A stretch of DNA of 64,000 nt from Syntrophomonas sp. (lineage in GTDB: Bacteria > Bacillota > Syntrophomonadia > Syntrophomonadales > Syntrophomonadaceae): positions 339,334 through 403,333 of the forward strand of contig JAENZN010000001.1 of assembly GCA_016841245.1 (NCBI GenBank). The letters are read 5' to 3'. How positions within the stretch are numbered: the first letter of the stretch is position 1; every line of letters begins with the position of its first letter. The translations under genes and the position numbers were made by a program. Positions 56,191 through 64,000 of the stretch are shown here, piece by piece. The notes beneath the pieces are model-generated. The model ran no database searches. It saw nothing but the letters and a program-made list of their open reading frames with translations, and had not been told where the DNA came from.

Positions 56191-56892
56191 TCAGCTCTTA
56201 TCCAGGCCCAAAATATTATTAACTGTATGAGCAGCCAGAAGTAAACCTGCAGTCGCTGTCACATATACTATACTTCCCAGTTGGGCTCCTTTTCTCAAAG
56301 GAGTTTCCTGTGAGTATACTACCGTAAGTCCTGCATGTATACCATATCCTCTGAGCTCATACCTTACTTTACGAGCTACCGGACATATACTGGTATCTTT
56401 TATATCTGCTATTTTAAGCAGCATAGGGTTAACCCGATTAGCGGTACCCATGGAACTAATAATGGGAATTTTTTGTTCAAGGCAGGTTTTTATCAAATGT
56501 ATTTTATCTGGTAGAGAGTCTATGGCATCAATTACATAATCGCAGGTTTCCCTGTCAATCATGGCACTATTTTCCGAATTATAACGGTCAGGGTAATGAT
56601 TTATCTGGAGCAAAGGATTGATTTGCTGCATTCTTTCAGCCATAACCTCGGTTTTATATCGTCCTATAGTCGAACTTAAGGCTGGAATCTGACGGTTAAT
56701 GTTACTATCCTCAATTCGGTCAGGATCGATGATCGTTATACTTCCTACCCCGCATCGGCATAATGCTTCTGCCGCATGTGATCCTACTCCGCCCACTCCA
56801 ACGACAGTGATCCGAGAGTGCTTCAGCTTCTCCATTCCATCTTTTCCTACCAGCAGCTGGGTCCTTTGAAAATAGCTGTCATTCCTGTTCAT
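56191..56892 (-). CDS. tcdA: tRNA threonylcarbamoyladenosine dehydratase TcdA
   Basis: A 233-residue E1-like enzyme that cyclises t6A37 of tRNA to ct6A using ATP. Features: QRTQLLVGKDGMEKLKHSRITVVGVGGVGSHAAEAL, IIDPDRIEDSNINRQIPAL and DAIDSLPDKIHLI. The usual homologue lies next to aspS (B. subtilis yrvM), and the same order occurs here with a 6S-like RNA between. Confidence 0.93.
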   Translation of the reverse strand: MNRNDSYFQRTQLLVGKDGMEKLKHSRITVVGVGGVGSHAAEALCRCGVGSITIIDPDRIEDSNINRQIPALSSTIGRYKTEVMAERMQQINPLLQINHYPDRYNSENSAMIDRETCDYVIDAIDSLPDKIHLIKTCLEQKIPIISSMGTANRVNPMLLKIADIKDTSICPVARKVRYELRGYGIHAGLTVVYSQETPLRKGAQLGSIVYVTATAGLLLAAHTVNNILGLDKS

Positions 56893-56927
56893 AAACCACT
56901 ATTGACCTCATTATATTAATCTGGAAA

Positions 56928-56946
56928 CCAGGGGACTGTCCCCTGG
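56928..56946. repeat. Perfect 19-base palindrome CCAGGGGACTGTCCCCTGG
   Basis: CCAGGGGAC and GTCCCCTGG flank a single T. It lies five bases beyond the U-run that ends the 6S-like RNA, upstream of tcdA. It belongs in style to the GGGAC-containing palindromes at 28193 and 53620. With almost no loop it would form a cruciform or a dimer rather than a usual terminator. Confidence 0.6.
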
Positions 56947-56950
56947 AAAT

Positions 56951-57148
56951 AAAAAACACCCCACCGAGCCGTGGTCGCCGTGGGTTTAACCTGCATTGCA
57001 GGTGGGTGCCCTCCCGCATAATTTGATGTGTCCCTAAATAGGGCATACAGGCCTTACGCGGAGTCCAGGCTCCCTAAGTGTTGGTGTTGGAAAAACTTGA
57101 CCGGCTTCTCACGTACACAGCAGGGATTCTCTTGCAATTCCTCTGGTT
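56951..57148 (-). ncRNA. ssrS: 6S-like regulatory RNA
   Basis: About 198 nt on the minus strand between aspS and tcdA, the place of B. subtilis bsrA (6S-1 RNA; from memory). The 3' end is GGGGTGTTTTTT. Pairing fits 6S architecture: closing pairs AACACC/GGTGTT and GAGCC/GGCTC, a central bubble whose 3' side carries the small hairpin ACCTGCAATGCAGGT, and a terminal arm closed by TGCCCT/AGGGCA. 6S RNA mimics an open promoter and holds sigma-A RNA polymerase in stationary phase. The 5' end is inferred from the promoter. Confidence 0.7.
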
Positions 57149-57154
57149 AGCAAA

Positions 57155-57183
57155 AATATACCACAGAATAGCCTTTTCGGCAA
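57155..57183 (-). promoter_or_regulatory. Sigma-A promoter of the 6S-like RNA
   Basis: TTGCCG (57183-57178) and TATATT (57160-57155) are spaced exactly 17 bases apart on the minus strand. A start about seven bases downstream gives a transcript of roughly 198 nt to the U-run, the family's usual length. It lies 40-70 bases after the aspS stop, showing that the RNA does not depend on the upstream operon. Confidence 0.7.
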
Positions 57184-57222
57184 GAAAGTTGGGCTGTTAT
57201 TATCATCCAGCAGTTGGATATA

Positions 57223-58980
57223 TTACTTATCCCGTATTTTTAGAGCCAATTCCCTCAATTGTTTGGCACTGACGGTTGAAGGAGCATCAGTTAAAGGACA
57301 AGCAGCGCTCTGGGTTTTAGGGAATGCTATGACGTCCCGGATACTGTTTCTGCCGCTCATAATCATTATCAGGCGGTCAATTCCAAAGGCAATGCCCCCA
57401 TGGGGAGGAGTCCCATATTCAAAGGCATCCAGCATATATCCAAATTTATCCCGAGCTTCTTCCATGGACATACCCAGGAGTTTAAACATCTTCTCCTGCC
57501 AATCTCTTCTGTGTATTCTTATGCTGCCACCCCCAATTTCAGTACCGTTTAAGACTAAATCATAAGCACGTGCTTTAACGGCACCCGGATTGCTATCTAA
57601 AAGATCCAGGTCAGATACTCGGGGAGAGGTAAACATATGATGAACTGCCACATAACGTTCCTCGTCCTTGTCATACTCGAACAGAGGAAAATCATAGAGC
57701 CAGACGAAATTCAGCTCGTTTTTATCGATTAGCTCCAGCCTTTTGGCCAGTTCCAGTCTCAGAACTCCCAGAACCCGCGATACTACTTCATGGCTGTCTG
57801 CTGCAAATAAAATAAGGTCTCCTGGTTCTGCTGATAAGGCATTTAAAATCTGTTCAATCTGAGTTTCGCTCAAGAATTTGGTAATAGGAGATTTCAATTC
57901 GTTTTCTGCCACTACGATCCAGGCCATACCCCGAGCTCCATATTCTACCGCCATACTGCCCAGGCTATCGATCTCCCGGCGTTTAAATGAGGCGCAGCCT
58001 TTGGCATTGATGGCTCGCACTGCTCCCCCACTGTTTATGGCACTGGAAAAGACTTTAAATTCTACATCTGCCAGCAGTTCTGTTAAATCTACTATTTCAA
58101 ATCCGAATCGGAGGTCGGGCGCATCACTGCCATATTTTTTCATCGCTTCATCATATGACAAACGGGGAAAGGGGATGGTAATATCTCTTTTCACCTGCTC
58201 AAATATCAATACCATCATTGCTTCGATCAAGGTGATTATATCCTCTTCATCCACAAAAGACATTTCTATATCCAGCTGAGTAAATTCTGGCTGCCGGTCA
58301 GCCCGCAAGTCTTCATCCCGAAAACATCTGGCCACCTGAAAATATTTCTCCAGACCCGAAACCATCAGGAGCTGCTTGAATATCTGCGGAGACTGAGGCA
58401 GGGCAAAAAATTCCCCGTGATGAACTCGACTGGGTACTAGATAGTCTCGCGCTCCTTCCGGACTGCTCTTGGTCAAAATGGGGGTTTCTACTTCAATAAA
58501 ACCCTTATCATCCAAATAATCACGCATGGTTTTAACTACCCGGTGTCTGAGCATAAGGTTTTTCCTCATTTCTTCTCTTCTCAAGTCCAGGTAGCGATAT
58601 TTCAGACGTAGGTTTTCGTCCACCTCTATACCATCTTCGATATAGAATGGAGGAGTCTTAGCAGAATTCATAAGCTCCATTTTATCAACGTAGATTTCGA
58701 TCTTTCCTGTCTTCAAGTTAGGGTTTTCAGTATCAGCCGGCCGATGGCTCACCTTCCCCTGTACGCCTACTACGTATTCACTTCTGACCTGTTCTGCCAG
58801 GTGGAAAGCTTCTAAATTTACTTCGGGACTAAAAACTACCTGTATGATGCCGGAGCGATCGCGCAAATCAATAAAAATAAGTCCTCCATGATCTCTGCGG
58901 CTATCTACCCAGCCATTTAATATCACCTCGACTCCAATATCCTTGACATCCAGGCTAGTAGCGTTATGAGTTCTTTTCAT
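57223..58980 (-). CDS. aspS: Aspartyl-tRNA synthetase
   Basis: Bacterial-type class IIb AspRS (585 residues). N-terminal OB-fold anticodon domain with LNGWVDSRRDHGGLIFIDLRDRSGI, motif 2 FQVARCFRDEDLRADRQPEFTQLDIEMSF, the GAD insertion of bacterial enzymes (about 290-400) and motif 3 GIAFGIDRLIMIMSGRNSIRDVIAFPK. It follows hisS by 14 bases, the Bacillus hisS-aspS pair. Confidence 0.97.
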   Translation of the reverse strand: MKRTHNATSLDVKDIGVEVILNGWVDSRRDHGGLIFIDLRDRSGIIQVVFSPEVNLEAFHLAEQVRSEYVVGVQGKVSHRPADTENPNLKTGKIEIYVDKMELMNSAKTPPFYIEDGIEVDENLRLKYRYLDLRREEMRKNLMLRHRVVKTMRDYLDDKGFIEVETPILTKSSPEGARDYLVPSRVHHGEFFALPQSPQIFKQLLMVSGLEKYFQVARCFRDEDLRADRQPEFTQLDIEMSFVDEEDIITLIEAMMVLIFEQVKRDITIPFPRLSYDEAMKKYGSDAPDLRFGFEIVDLTELLADVEFKVFSSAINSGGAVRAINAKGCASFKRREIDSLGSMAVEYGARGMAWIVVAENELKSPITKFLSETQIEQILNALSAEPGDLILFAADSHEVVSRVLGVLRLELAKRLELIDKNELNFVWLYDFPLFEYDKDEERYVAVHHMFTSPRVSDLDLLDSNPGAVKARAYDLVLNGTEIGGGSIRIHRRDWQEKMFKLLGMSMEEARDKFGYMLDAFEYGTPPHGGIAFGIDRLIMIMSGRNSIRDVIAFPKTQSAACPLTDAPSTVSAKQLRELALKIRDK

Positions 58981-58994
58981 CTGCCTTTATCCTC

Positions 58995-60263
58995 CTAATC
59001 TATCAGCAAAGTTTTGCATACACTGCGAACCAGATCTTGGGGGTCAACCTGAAACTGTTCCTTACTGCGCATGTTCCTCAAGGTTAAAAAGCCTTTCTCG
59101 ACCTCTTCTTCTCCAATTAGAATAACTGCCTGGGCACCAATTTTATCTGCGTACTTCATTTGCGCCTTGGCCTTGCGCTGGTTATAATCCTTTTCCGCCT
59201 TGATACCTGCCTTACGCAGCTGCTGCAGTATCTTCATACCCTGGGATTCATAAGCAGGATCCATCACTGCTATAAATACATCAGTTTCCTTATCTTCCAC
59301 ACCTTTTTCTCCCAGTTTATCGACCGCCAACAAAAGCCTTTCCATACCCATAGCAAATCCTATGCCAGGTAAATCAGGCCCCCCACACTCTTCGACCAAC
59401 CCATTATACCTTCCTCCTCCACCAACGGCACTTTGAGCTCCTATTCCTGGTATATGTATTTCAAAAGCCGTGTTAGTGTAGTAATCAAGACCGCGCACCA
59501 GATTGTCATCATGCATAAAAGAAACCTCATTTTCTATCAGGGTCTCTTTAACTTTCGCATAGTGTTCCTGGCATTTATCACACAGGTGGGAAAATAGGGT
59601 CGGATATCCCTCGATGGCCTGGTGACAGGCTTCATTCTTGCAGTCCAGCACCCGGAGCGGATTTTGCGTATATCTCGTCTGGCAGTCTTTACATAACCTG
59701 TCCTGATAAGGCTTGATATGTTCTATCAGCTTCTGCCGGTATTGACCACGGCATTCAGGGCAGCCTACGGAGTTAAGGTGCAGTTCATATTCTTCTAAGC
59801 CGAGACGCAGCAAGACCTCTATTAAGAGCATTATTACTTCCGCATCAATATAGGGATTGTTGCTGCCAAAGGCTTCTGCTCCAAACTGATGGAACTGCCG
59901 GTACCTGCCGGTCTGGGGGCGATCATATCTGAACATGGGTCCTGTATAATACCATTTTATAGGCAGCAGACCTCCATATTGACTGTGTTCAATGAGCGCC
60001 CGCACACAGGATGCTGTGCCCTCTGGCCGTAAGGTAAGGCTCCTGCCTGCTTTATCATTAAAAGTATACATCTCTTTGCTTACTATATCAGTAGTCTCAC
60101 CTACACCACGCTCAAACAGCTCGGTATGTTCAAATATCGGTATTCTTATTTCCCGATAACCAAAGATTTCGGCAGTTTCTTTCATAATTTTTTCAATATA
60201 CTGCCATCTGGATGAATCCCCGGGTAAAATGTCGTACGTCCCTCTGGGAGCTTTTATCAGCAT
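58995..60263 (-). CDS. hisS: Histidyl-tRNA synthetase
   Basis: Class IIa HisRS (422 residues). MLIKAPRGTYDILPGDSSRW is the standard N terminus; motif 2 LRPEGTASCVRALIEH, the histidine loops GLDYYTNTAFEIH and GGGRYNGLVEECGGPDLPGIGFAMGMERL, and the C-terminal anticodon domain are intact. The central insertion has a CPECRGQY and CKDCQTRYTQN cysteine-rich part. The ATG at 60263 is seven bases after GGAGG; an in-frame codon at 60290 is upstream of that site. Confidence 0.96.
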   Translation of the reverse strand: MLIKAPRGTYDILPGDSSRWQYIEKIMKETAEIFGYREIRIPIFEHTELFERGVGETTDIVSKEMYTFNDKAGRSLTLRPEGTASCVRALIEHSQYGGLLPIKWYYTGPMFRYDRPQTGRYRQFHQFGAEAFGSNNPYIDAEVIMLLIEVLLRLGLEEYELHLNSVGCPECRGQYRQKLIEHIKPYQDRLCKDCQTRYTQNPLRVLDCKNEACHQAIEGYPTLFSHLCDKCQEHYAKVKETLIENEVSFMHDDNLVRGLDYYTNTAFEIHIPGIGAQSAVGGGGRYNGLVEECGGPDLPGIGFAMGMERLLLAVDKLGEKGVEDKETDVFIAVMDPAYESQGMKILQQLRKAGIKAEKDYNQRKAKAQMKYADKIGAQAVILIGEEEVEKGFLTLRNMRSKEQFQVDPQDLVRSVCKTLLID

Positions 60264-60317
60264 ATACTTCCTCCGAACCTTATCATACAAGGTATAGTTT
60301 TCATTCCTTGGATAATT

Positions 60318-61802
60318 CTAATTTAAGGCCCAGAGCTTGTCAACTTTGCGTTTTATCAGCTTTTCTATCGATTCGCAATAAGCTGCAGGATCTTTAGGAT
60401 TGTAAGATGAAGTAAGCTTCCAATCAGCGGTATTGATAAACTTGCTGGCCGCACCTCCACCCATACCGATAATAGTCTGTCTTTCTTCAATCATCTGGAT
60501 ATTATACAGACATTCCTGGCCGGGAAGGGTATAGCCGGTATTTTCCATTCCCGCTTTCATATATTTCTGTCGATACATGTAATAAGGCATATAACCAGCT
60601 TCCCGCAATTTGCAGGAAAAGTACTCTACGCCTGTTTGTACTTCTCTTACCCGGTCGTCAATTTCATCCTTACCTTCCACAGCGGCCATTTCCGAGCCCC
60701 TTTTAAAAGATAAAGTATGAACCGTGACGTTTTCCGGGCCTAATTTGAGAATCTCATCTGCTGTGCTGGTGTTTTCCGGAAGTTTTTCTCCCGGTAATCC
60801 CACTATTAGATCCATATTTATTTGTCTGATACCTGCTTCTCTAACCCACTCGATCGATCGCACCACTCCTTCCTGATTATGATTCCTCCCGATAAGTTTC
60901 AACGTAGAATCATTCATACTTTGAGGATTAACGCAGATCCGGTCTACTCCCGCTTGTTTCAGGATTTTTAGTTTGCCTGGATCAAGGGTATCCGGTCTGC
61001 CTGCCTCTACCGTGATCTCTTGGGTCCTATGACTAATGTACCTGCTGTTCAACAGATCCAGCATCTCCTCCAGGTCCTTTGCAGAGAGCACGGTAGGGGT
61101 ACCTCCGCCAATATATACTGACTGTATTGAGATATCCTGCTCTTGCAGGCAGTCAGCCATACGGTTCATTTCAATATATAAGGCTTGCAAAAACGGTTTT
61201 ATCTCTGAATCGTAATCTTTAAGCACTGCACCGGGAAAAGAACAATAATAACAGCGACTGGGACAGAAAGGGATACCGATATATATACTCACCATTTTCT
61301 TAGCCTTTTCTGGAGTCAGCAGAAACGGACGATTGTTCTCAGCCACTTCCAATAACAAAGCCGCTTTTTCCTGATTAAGCATATAATCGTCCTGTAAAAT
61401 ATCTGCTATATCTCTCTTGCTGAGTCCTCTATCTAAAAAACGATGAACTAGTTTTACCGGCCGAACCCCGGTTAAGAGACCATAAGAATTAATATTCTTA
61501 TCTATATGCTGGCACAGCAGCTGATAAGTAAACCGGCGGGCAAACCACCTGGCTTCATCATCGGTTTCTGCTTCCGATCTCCTGAAGTTATATTCTTCCC
61601 GCAGTATGGTATTGCCCTCGGGTGAAAATACCGCTCCCCTGATTACCGCCAACTTTTCCAGGGTTTCCATGCTGATATGGACAACGGTTGCATGGTGTCC
61701 CCCTTTTTCCTGTATTATCTGGCATCCTGGAAAAGCCAGACGAACCAGTTCATGCAAGGAATAGTATAGTTCTACCGGTTTAAAATCACAGTGGATTATC
61801 AT
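60318..61802 (-). CDS. hemZ: Coproporphyrinogen dehydrogenase-like radical SAM protein HemZ
   Basis: A 494-residue radical SAM enzyme with C180-x3-C184-x2-C187 (FCPSRCYYCSFPG) and the HemN-family blocks YIGGGTPTVL, TVEAGRPDTL, GVDRICVNPQSMND and INMDLIVGLPGE. A long N-terminal region (1-170) before the radical SAM core is typical of HemZ rather than HemN/HemW. Presumed oxygen-independent oxidation in porphyrin synthesis. It overlaps pheA by four bases, so it belongs to that transcript. Confidence 0.9.
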   Translation of the reverse strand: MIIHCDFKPVELYYSLHELVRLAFPGCQIIQEKGGHHATVVHISMETLEKLAVIRGAVFSPEGNTILREEYNFRRSEAETDDEARWFARRFTYQLLCQHIDKNINSYGLLTGVRPVKLVHRFLDRGLSKRDIADILQDDYMLNQEKAALLLEVAENNRPFLLTPEKAKKMVSIYIGIPFCPSRCYYCSFPGAVLKDYDSEIKPFLQALYIEMNRMADCLQEQDISIQSVYIGGGTPTVLSAKDLEEMLDLLNSRYISHRTQEITVEAGRPDTLDPGKLKILKQAGVDRICVNPQSMNDSTLKLIGRNHNQEGVVRSIEWVREAGIRQINMDLIVGLPGEKLPENTSTADEILKLGPENVTVHTLSFKRGSEMAAVEGKDEIDDRVREVQTGVEYFSCKLREAGYMPYYMYRQKYMKAGMENTGYTLPGQECLYNIQMIEERQTIIGMGGGAASKFINTADWKLTSSYNPKDPAAYCESIEKLIKRKVDKLWALN

Positions 61803-62623
61803 CGATCATCCCCATTTCTTCTGTTATATGAACCCAGGTACTTCACGCTATAACAGTATTGCTTTAATTCTTCCAGGGCCTGGACCAGCATTTGCTTATT
61901 ACCGCCGACCTCAACTTCGATATAGAAGCAAAAACTGCCCTGTTTAATCCTATCGGGTCTAGATTCAATCTTATTTAGATTCAAGTTTTTCACCGCAAAT
62001 ATCTCCAGAGCTTTATATAAGGCTCCCGGTATATCAGGCAGGGAACATATCAAACTAGCCTTTTCCCCGCATTCCATAGATGGACTGTTATTGGCAATGT
62101 GTACGAAACGGGTAGTATTATCTTGATTTTGTATATCCTTTTGTATTATTTCCAATCCATAAATAGCTGCCGCCCTCTGGTTACCTATGGCGGCGGCCTT
62201 TTTGCTCTCGGCACCTATGATCTGTAAAGCTTTAGTGGTACTGCTGGTTATTTCTGTCCTGACCCCGCTTAAGCTGCGTTCGATAAAATCACCACACTGC
62301 GCCAGGGCAGTTGGCTGCGATACAATTAATTCAATATCTTCCAGCTGATATTCCCTGGCCGCGATCAAATGCTGACGAATAGGGATCACTATTTCCCCTT
62401 TAATACTTACCTGATATTCCTGTAAACACCTGATACAGACATCAATCGAACCAGCTTGAGAATTATCTATGGGGACCAGAACATCTTCAACTTCTCCGCC
62501 TGCCAGCATACGAAACAGTTCGGGTATACTGGAGGCTGCCGATACCTCCACACCCTCTCCCCAGTATAGATGAGCGGCCTCTTCACTGAAAGTACCCTCC
62601 GGACCCAGAACTGCACATAACAT
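61799..62623 (-). CDS. pheA: Prephenate dehydratase
   Basis: A 274-residue monofunctional prephenate dehydratase (phenylalanine synthesis). Catalytic domain with LGPEGTFSEEAA, PIDNSQAGSI and T170-T-R-F; C-terminal ACT regulatory domain with ESRPDRIKQGSFCFYIEVE binding Phe. Its ATG follows the aroF stop directly (TAAATG), with AGGAGG inside the last aroF codons, so translation is coupled. No chorismate mutase domain is fused. Confidence 0.95.
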   Translation of the reverse strand: MLCAVLGPEGTFSEEAAHLYWGEGVEVSAASSIPELFRMLAGGEVEDVLVPIDNSQAGSIDVCIRCLQEYQVSIKGEIVIPIRQHLIAAREYQLEDIELIVSQPTALAQCGDFIERSLSGVRTEITSSTTKALQIIGAESKKAAAIGNQRAAAIYGLEIIQKDIQNQDNTTRFVHIANNSPSMECGEKASLICSLPDIPGALYKALEIFAVKNLNLNKIESRPDRIKQGSFCFYIEVEVGGNKQMLVQALEELKQYCYSVKYLGSYNRRNGDDR

Positions 62624-63466
62624 TTACTTAACCCTCCTTCCACAAGCCCGGGCGACAGGTTCAATTTCCCGCATCAATTGGCTGAATCCCTTGGGAGTCA
62701 GCGACTGAGGTCCATCAGAAAGCGCTTTTTCCGGGTTAGGGTGCACTTCAATCATAAGAACATCTGCTCCAGCAGCTATGGCTGCTTTGGACATGGGAGC
62801 TACCAGACTTCTTACCCCGGTTCCATGACTGGGGTCAACCATAACCGGCAGGTGGGATAATTCCTTAACCAATGCTACTGCTGACAAATCAATAGTATTT
62901 CGCGTCCAGGTCTCAGAGGATCGTATACCCCTCTCGCACAAAACTACCCGGCAGTTTCCTCCCGCCATGATATATTCTGCTGCCAGAAGCCATTCCTCTA
63001 TGGTAGCTGACAAGCCTCTTTTCAAAACCACCGGTATATCTAATCTTCCCAGTTTTTTGAGTAAAGAATAATTATACATATTGCGGGCCCCTACCTGCAG
63101 AATATCTGAATATTCAGCAACCAGCCCAATATCTTCACTATCCATAACTTCGGTCACTACCGGCATGTTCATATCCTGACCGACTCGGGCCAGTATTTTA
63201 AGTCCCTCCTCACCATGTCCCTGGAAGCTGTATGGCGAAGTCCGTGGTTTATACGCACCTCCTCTAAGCATGGAAGCCCCGGATGCCCTGACTTTGAAAG
63301 CGGTTTCCTTGAGAATATCCTCGCTTTCTATAGCGCACGGTCCGGCTATCACAATAGTTTTTTCCCCGCCTATAACGCAGCCTTTTACCTCAAATTGTGT
63401 GTTCTCCGCCTGCTGCATGCGGGAGACCAGAAGATCATTACCTTCTTTAACTAATAAGTTTTTCAT
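62624..63466 (-). CDS. aroF: 3-deoxy-7-phosphoheptulonate synthase (DAHP synthase), AroF type Ibeta
   Basis: A 280-residue enzyme of the KDO8P-synthase-like class that condenses PEP and erythrose-4-phosphate, the first step of the shikimate pathway. Markers: [62 protein letters not shown] and [13 protein letters not shown]. There is a short N-terminal extension of about 35 residues but no chorismate mutase or ferredoxin-like domain. First gene of the operon behind the T-box leader; AAGGAGG precedes the ATG. Confidence 0.96.
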   Translation of the reverse strand: MKNLLVKEGNDLLVSRMQQAENTQFEVKGCVIGGEKTIVIAGPCAIESEDILKETAFKVRASGASMLRGGAYKPRTSPYSFQGHGEEGLKILARVGQDMNMPVVTEVMDSEDIGLVAEYSDILQVGARNMYNYSLLKKLGRLDIPVVLKRGLSATIEEWLLAAEYIMAGGNCRVVLCERGIRSSETWTRNTIDLSAVALVKELSHLPVMVDPSHGTGVRSLVAPMSKAAIAAGADVLMIEVHPNPEKALSDGPQSLTPKGFSQLMREIEPVARACGRRVK

Positions 63467-63482
63467 ATGCCATACCTCCTTA

Positions 63483-63522
63483 AAAATACAAATAACCTCT
63501 CATCCGTCTAGGGACGAGAGGT
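63483..63522 (-). terminator. Second T-box-controlled terminator
   Basis: ACCTCTC...GAGAGGT (63522-63495), again with CGTCC/GGATG inside, followed by TATTTGTATTTTT to 63483. Its arrangement is almost a copy of the first terminator (CTCGTCC, six-base loop, GGATG), suggesting duplication of the whole module. It ends just before the aroF ribosome site (63481-63475). Confidence 0.88.
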
Positions 63523-63600
63523 GCAAAAACTTCCCGCGGTACCACCCTGATTGGCATAGATACCCACTTACACAAGATACGAGATAAAATCCATCCAAGA

Positions 63601-63638
63601 AAACAAAAAGCTTCTCCATCCTCTATGGGACGAGAAGC
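63601..63638 (-). terminator. First T-box-controlled terminator
   Basis: On the minus strand GCTTCTC...GAGAAGC (63638-63610) with inner pairing of CGTCC/GGATG, followed by TTTTTGTTT (63609-63601). The 5' arm holds CGTCCC, which can pair instead with GGGTGG of the first T-box to form the antiterminator. Confidence 0.88.
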
Positions 63639-63893
63639 ACTTATGCTACCCGCGGTACCACCCAAATTGCCTTTTGGCCCGCTTAGAAAAGATACAGGAC
63701 ATATCCGATATCCCCTCTCTTTTAACGGTAAGAGATCCGCCGCGACCTACTTGCAAACGTTTCAGCCGGGTGCTCCAGAGTGAACTTCAATATGCTTCCT
63801 TATGGAGATGCTTTCAGCCGATGACATCTCTTCTCTGAATAATTCCACATACCTACTTTACTCATTCATCACATTTAGTTTATTGGATTACAG

Positions 63894-63927
63894 ATTATCA
63901 TAAATAAATTCAAAAGTAAAGTGTTAA
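63894..63927 (-). promoter_or_regulatory. Possible promoter of the T-box leader
   Basis: Minus strand: overlapping -10 candidates TATGAT (63902-63897) and GATAAT (63899-63894). Possible -35 boxes are TTAACA (63927-63922, 19 bases from TATGAT) and TTTACT (63920-63915, 15 bases from GATAAT). Spacing is imperfect for each. Position before stem I is right. Confidence 0.35.
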
Positions 63928-63975
63928 ATTAGGATACTGCCCCGCCCCGGGTTTTTGACAGTTGAATAGAAGAAA

Positions 63976-64000
63976 AAGCCTTGGGAAGCCCGAAAAGGGC
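63976..64000 (-). terminator. Probable 3' half of a terminator at the window edge
   Basis: The minus strand enters with GCCC-TTTTC-GGGC and continues TTCCCAAGGCTTTTTCTTC. The GC-rich run followed by TTTTT looks like the end of an intrinsic terminator for a gene beyond the window, whose other arm (expected GCCTTGGGAA) is not visible. Confidence 0.4.

Larger units (their letters stand above)
63467..63850 (-). promoter_or_regulatory. T-box riboswitch leader with two antiterminator/terminator modules, Phe-type
   Basis: Stem I is closed by CAGAG/CTCTG; its 3' side reads GAAGTTCACTCTG, placing a putative UUC (Phe) specifier at 63784-63782. A stem III-like hairpin follows (CTCTT...AAGAG). The T-box core GGGTGGTACCGCGGG occurs twice (63663-63648 and 63547-63533), each followed by CGTCCC and an intrinsic terminator. 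Only about 60 bases lie between the first terminator and the second T-box, too few for a second stem I. Uncharged tRNA-Phe would allow readthrough into aroF-pheA. Confidence 0.9.

Noticed and set aside
63480..63665. 61-codon minus-strand reading frame in the aroF leader
   Set aside because: It is made entirely of the two T-box/terminator modules and has no ribosome site; the RNA elements explain the sequence.
1..64000. tRNA, rRNA and CRISPR arrays
   Set aside because: I looked for tRNA acceptor/T-loop patterns (GGTTCRAAYCC), rRNA conserved blocks and regularly spaced repeats and saw none in the intergenic regions.

Overview
The window reads as chromosomal DNA of an anaerobic, flagellated, endospore-forming member of the Clostridia. 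The gene content (sigE/sigG/spoIIGA, CodY, HslUV, oxygen-independent HemZ, phenylacetate-CoA ligase paired with an ACT protein, a Phe-type T-box) and moderate base composition fit a Syntrophomonas-like organism; that family-level placement is inference from order and protein style only. Every sizeable gene is on the minus strand, so transcription runs from high to low coordinates; the only plus-strand genes I accept are two tiny ones near 27.8-28.2 kb.

Layout in transcription order. (1) 64.0-57.2 kb: a leader with one T-box sensing domain but two T-box/terminator modules, then aroF-pheA-hemZ-hisS-aspS, tightly packed. (2) 57.15-56.95 kb: a 6S-like RNA with its own promoter between aspS and tcdA. 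(3) 56.9-52.4 kb: tcdA, an endonuclease III relative, paaK plus ACT protein, a terminator, and a PHP-domain protein. (4) 52.1-33.1 kb: the division and cell wall (dcw) cluster mraZ-rsmH-ftsL-spoVD-murE-murF-mraY-murD-spoVE-murG-murC-murA-ftsQ-DUF881-sbp-ftsA-ftsZ, headed by a promoter and a four-box MraZ operator and closed by a terminator; murB is absent. (5) 32.9-30.1 kb: the early sporulation genes spoIIGA-sigE-sigG and a 45-codon membrane peptide gene. (6) 30.1-27.5 kb: an accessory patch with a solitary DNA methyltransferase, inverted repeats and two small plus-strand genes. (7) 27.5-19.3 kb: dprA-topA-trmFO-xerC-hslV-hslU-codY, the Bacillus order; hslU appears to start at CTG. (8) 19.3-18.6 kb: a gene-free, hairpin-rich stretch. 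(9) 18.6-0 kb: the flagellar operon flgB-flgC-fliE-F-G-H-I-J-motE-fliK-flgD-orf-flgE-flbD-fliL-M-Y-cheY-fliO-P-Q-R-flhB-flhA, cut by the window edge inside flhA.

Functionally this is core machinery: precursor synthesis and septal wall assembly, commitment to the mother-cell and forespore programmes, nutrient sensing by CodY, and the flagellar basal body, hook and export gate. The less ordinary parts are the duplicated T-box module, the solitary methyltransferase patch, a family of short palindromic repeats shared between intergenic regions, and the structured gene-free region between codY and flgB.
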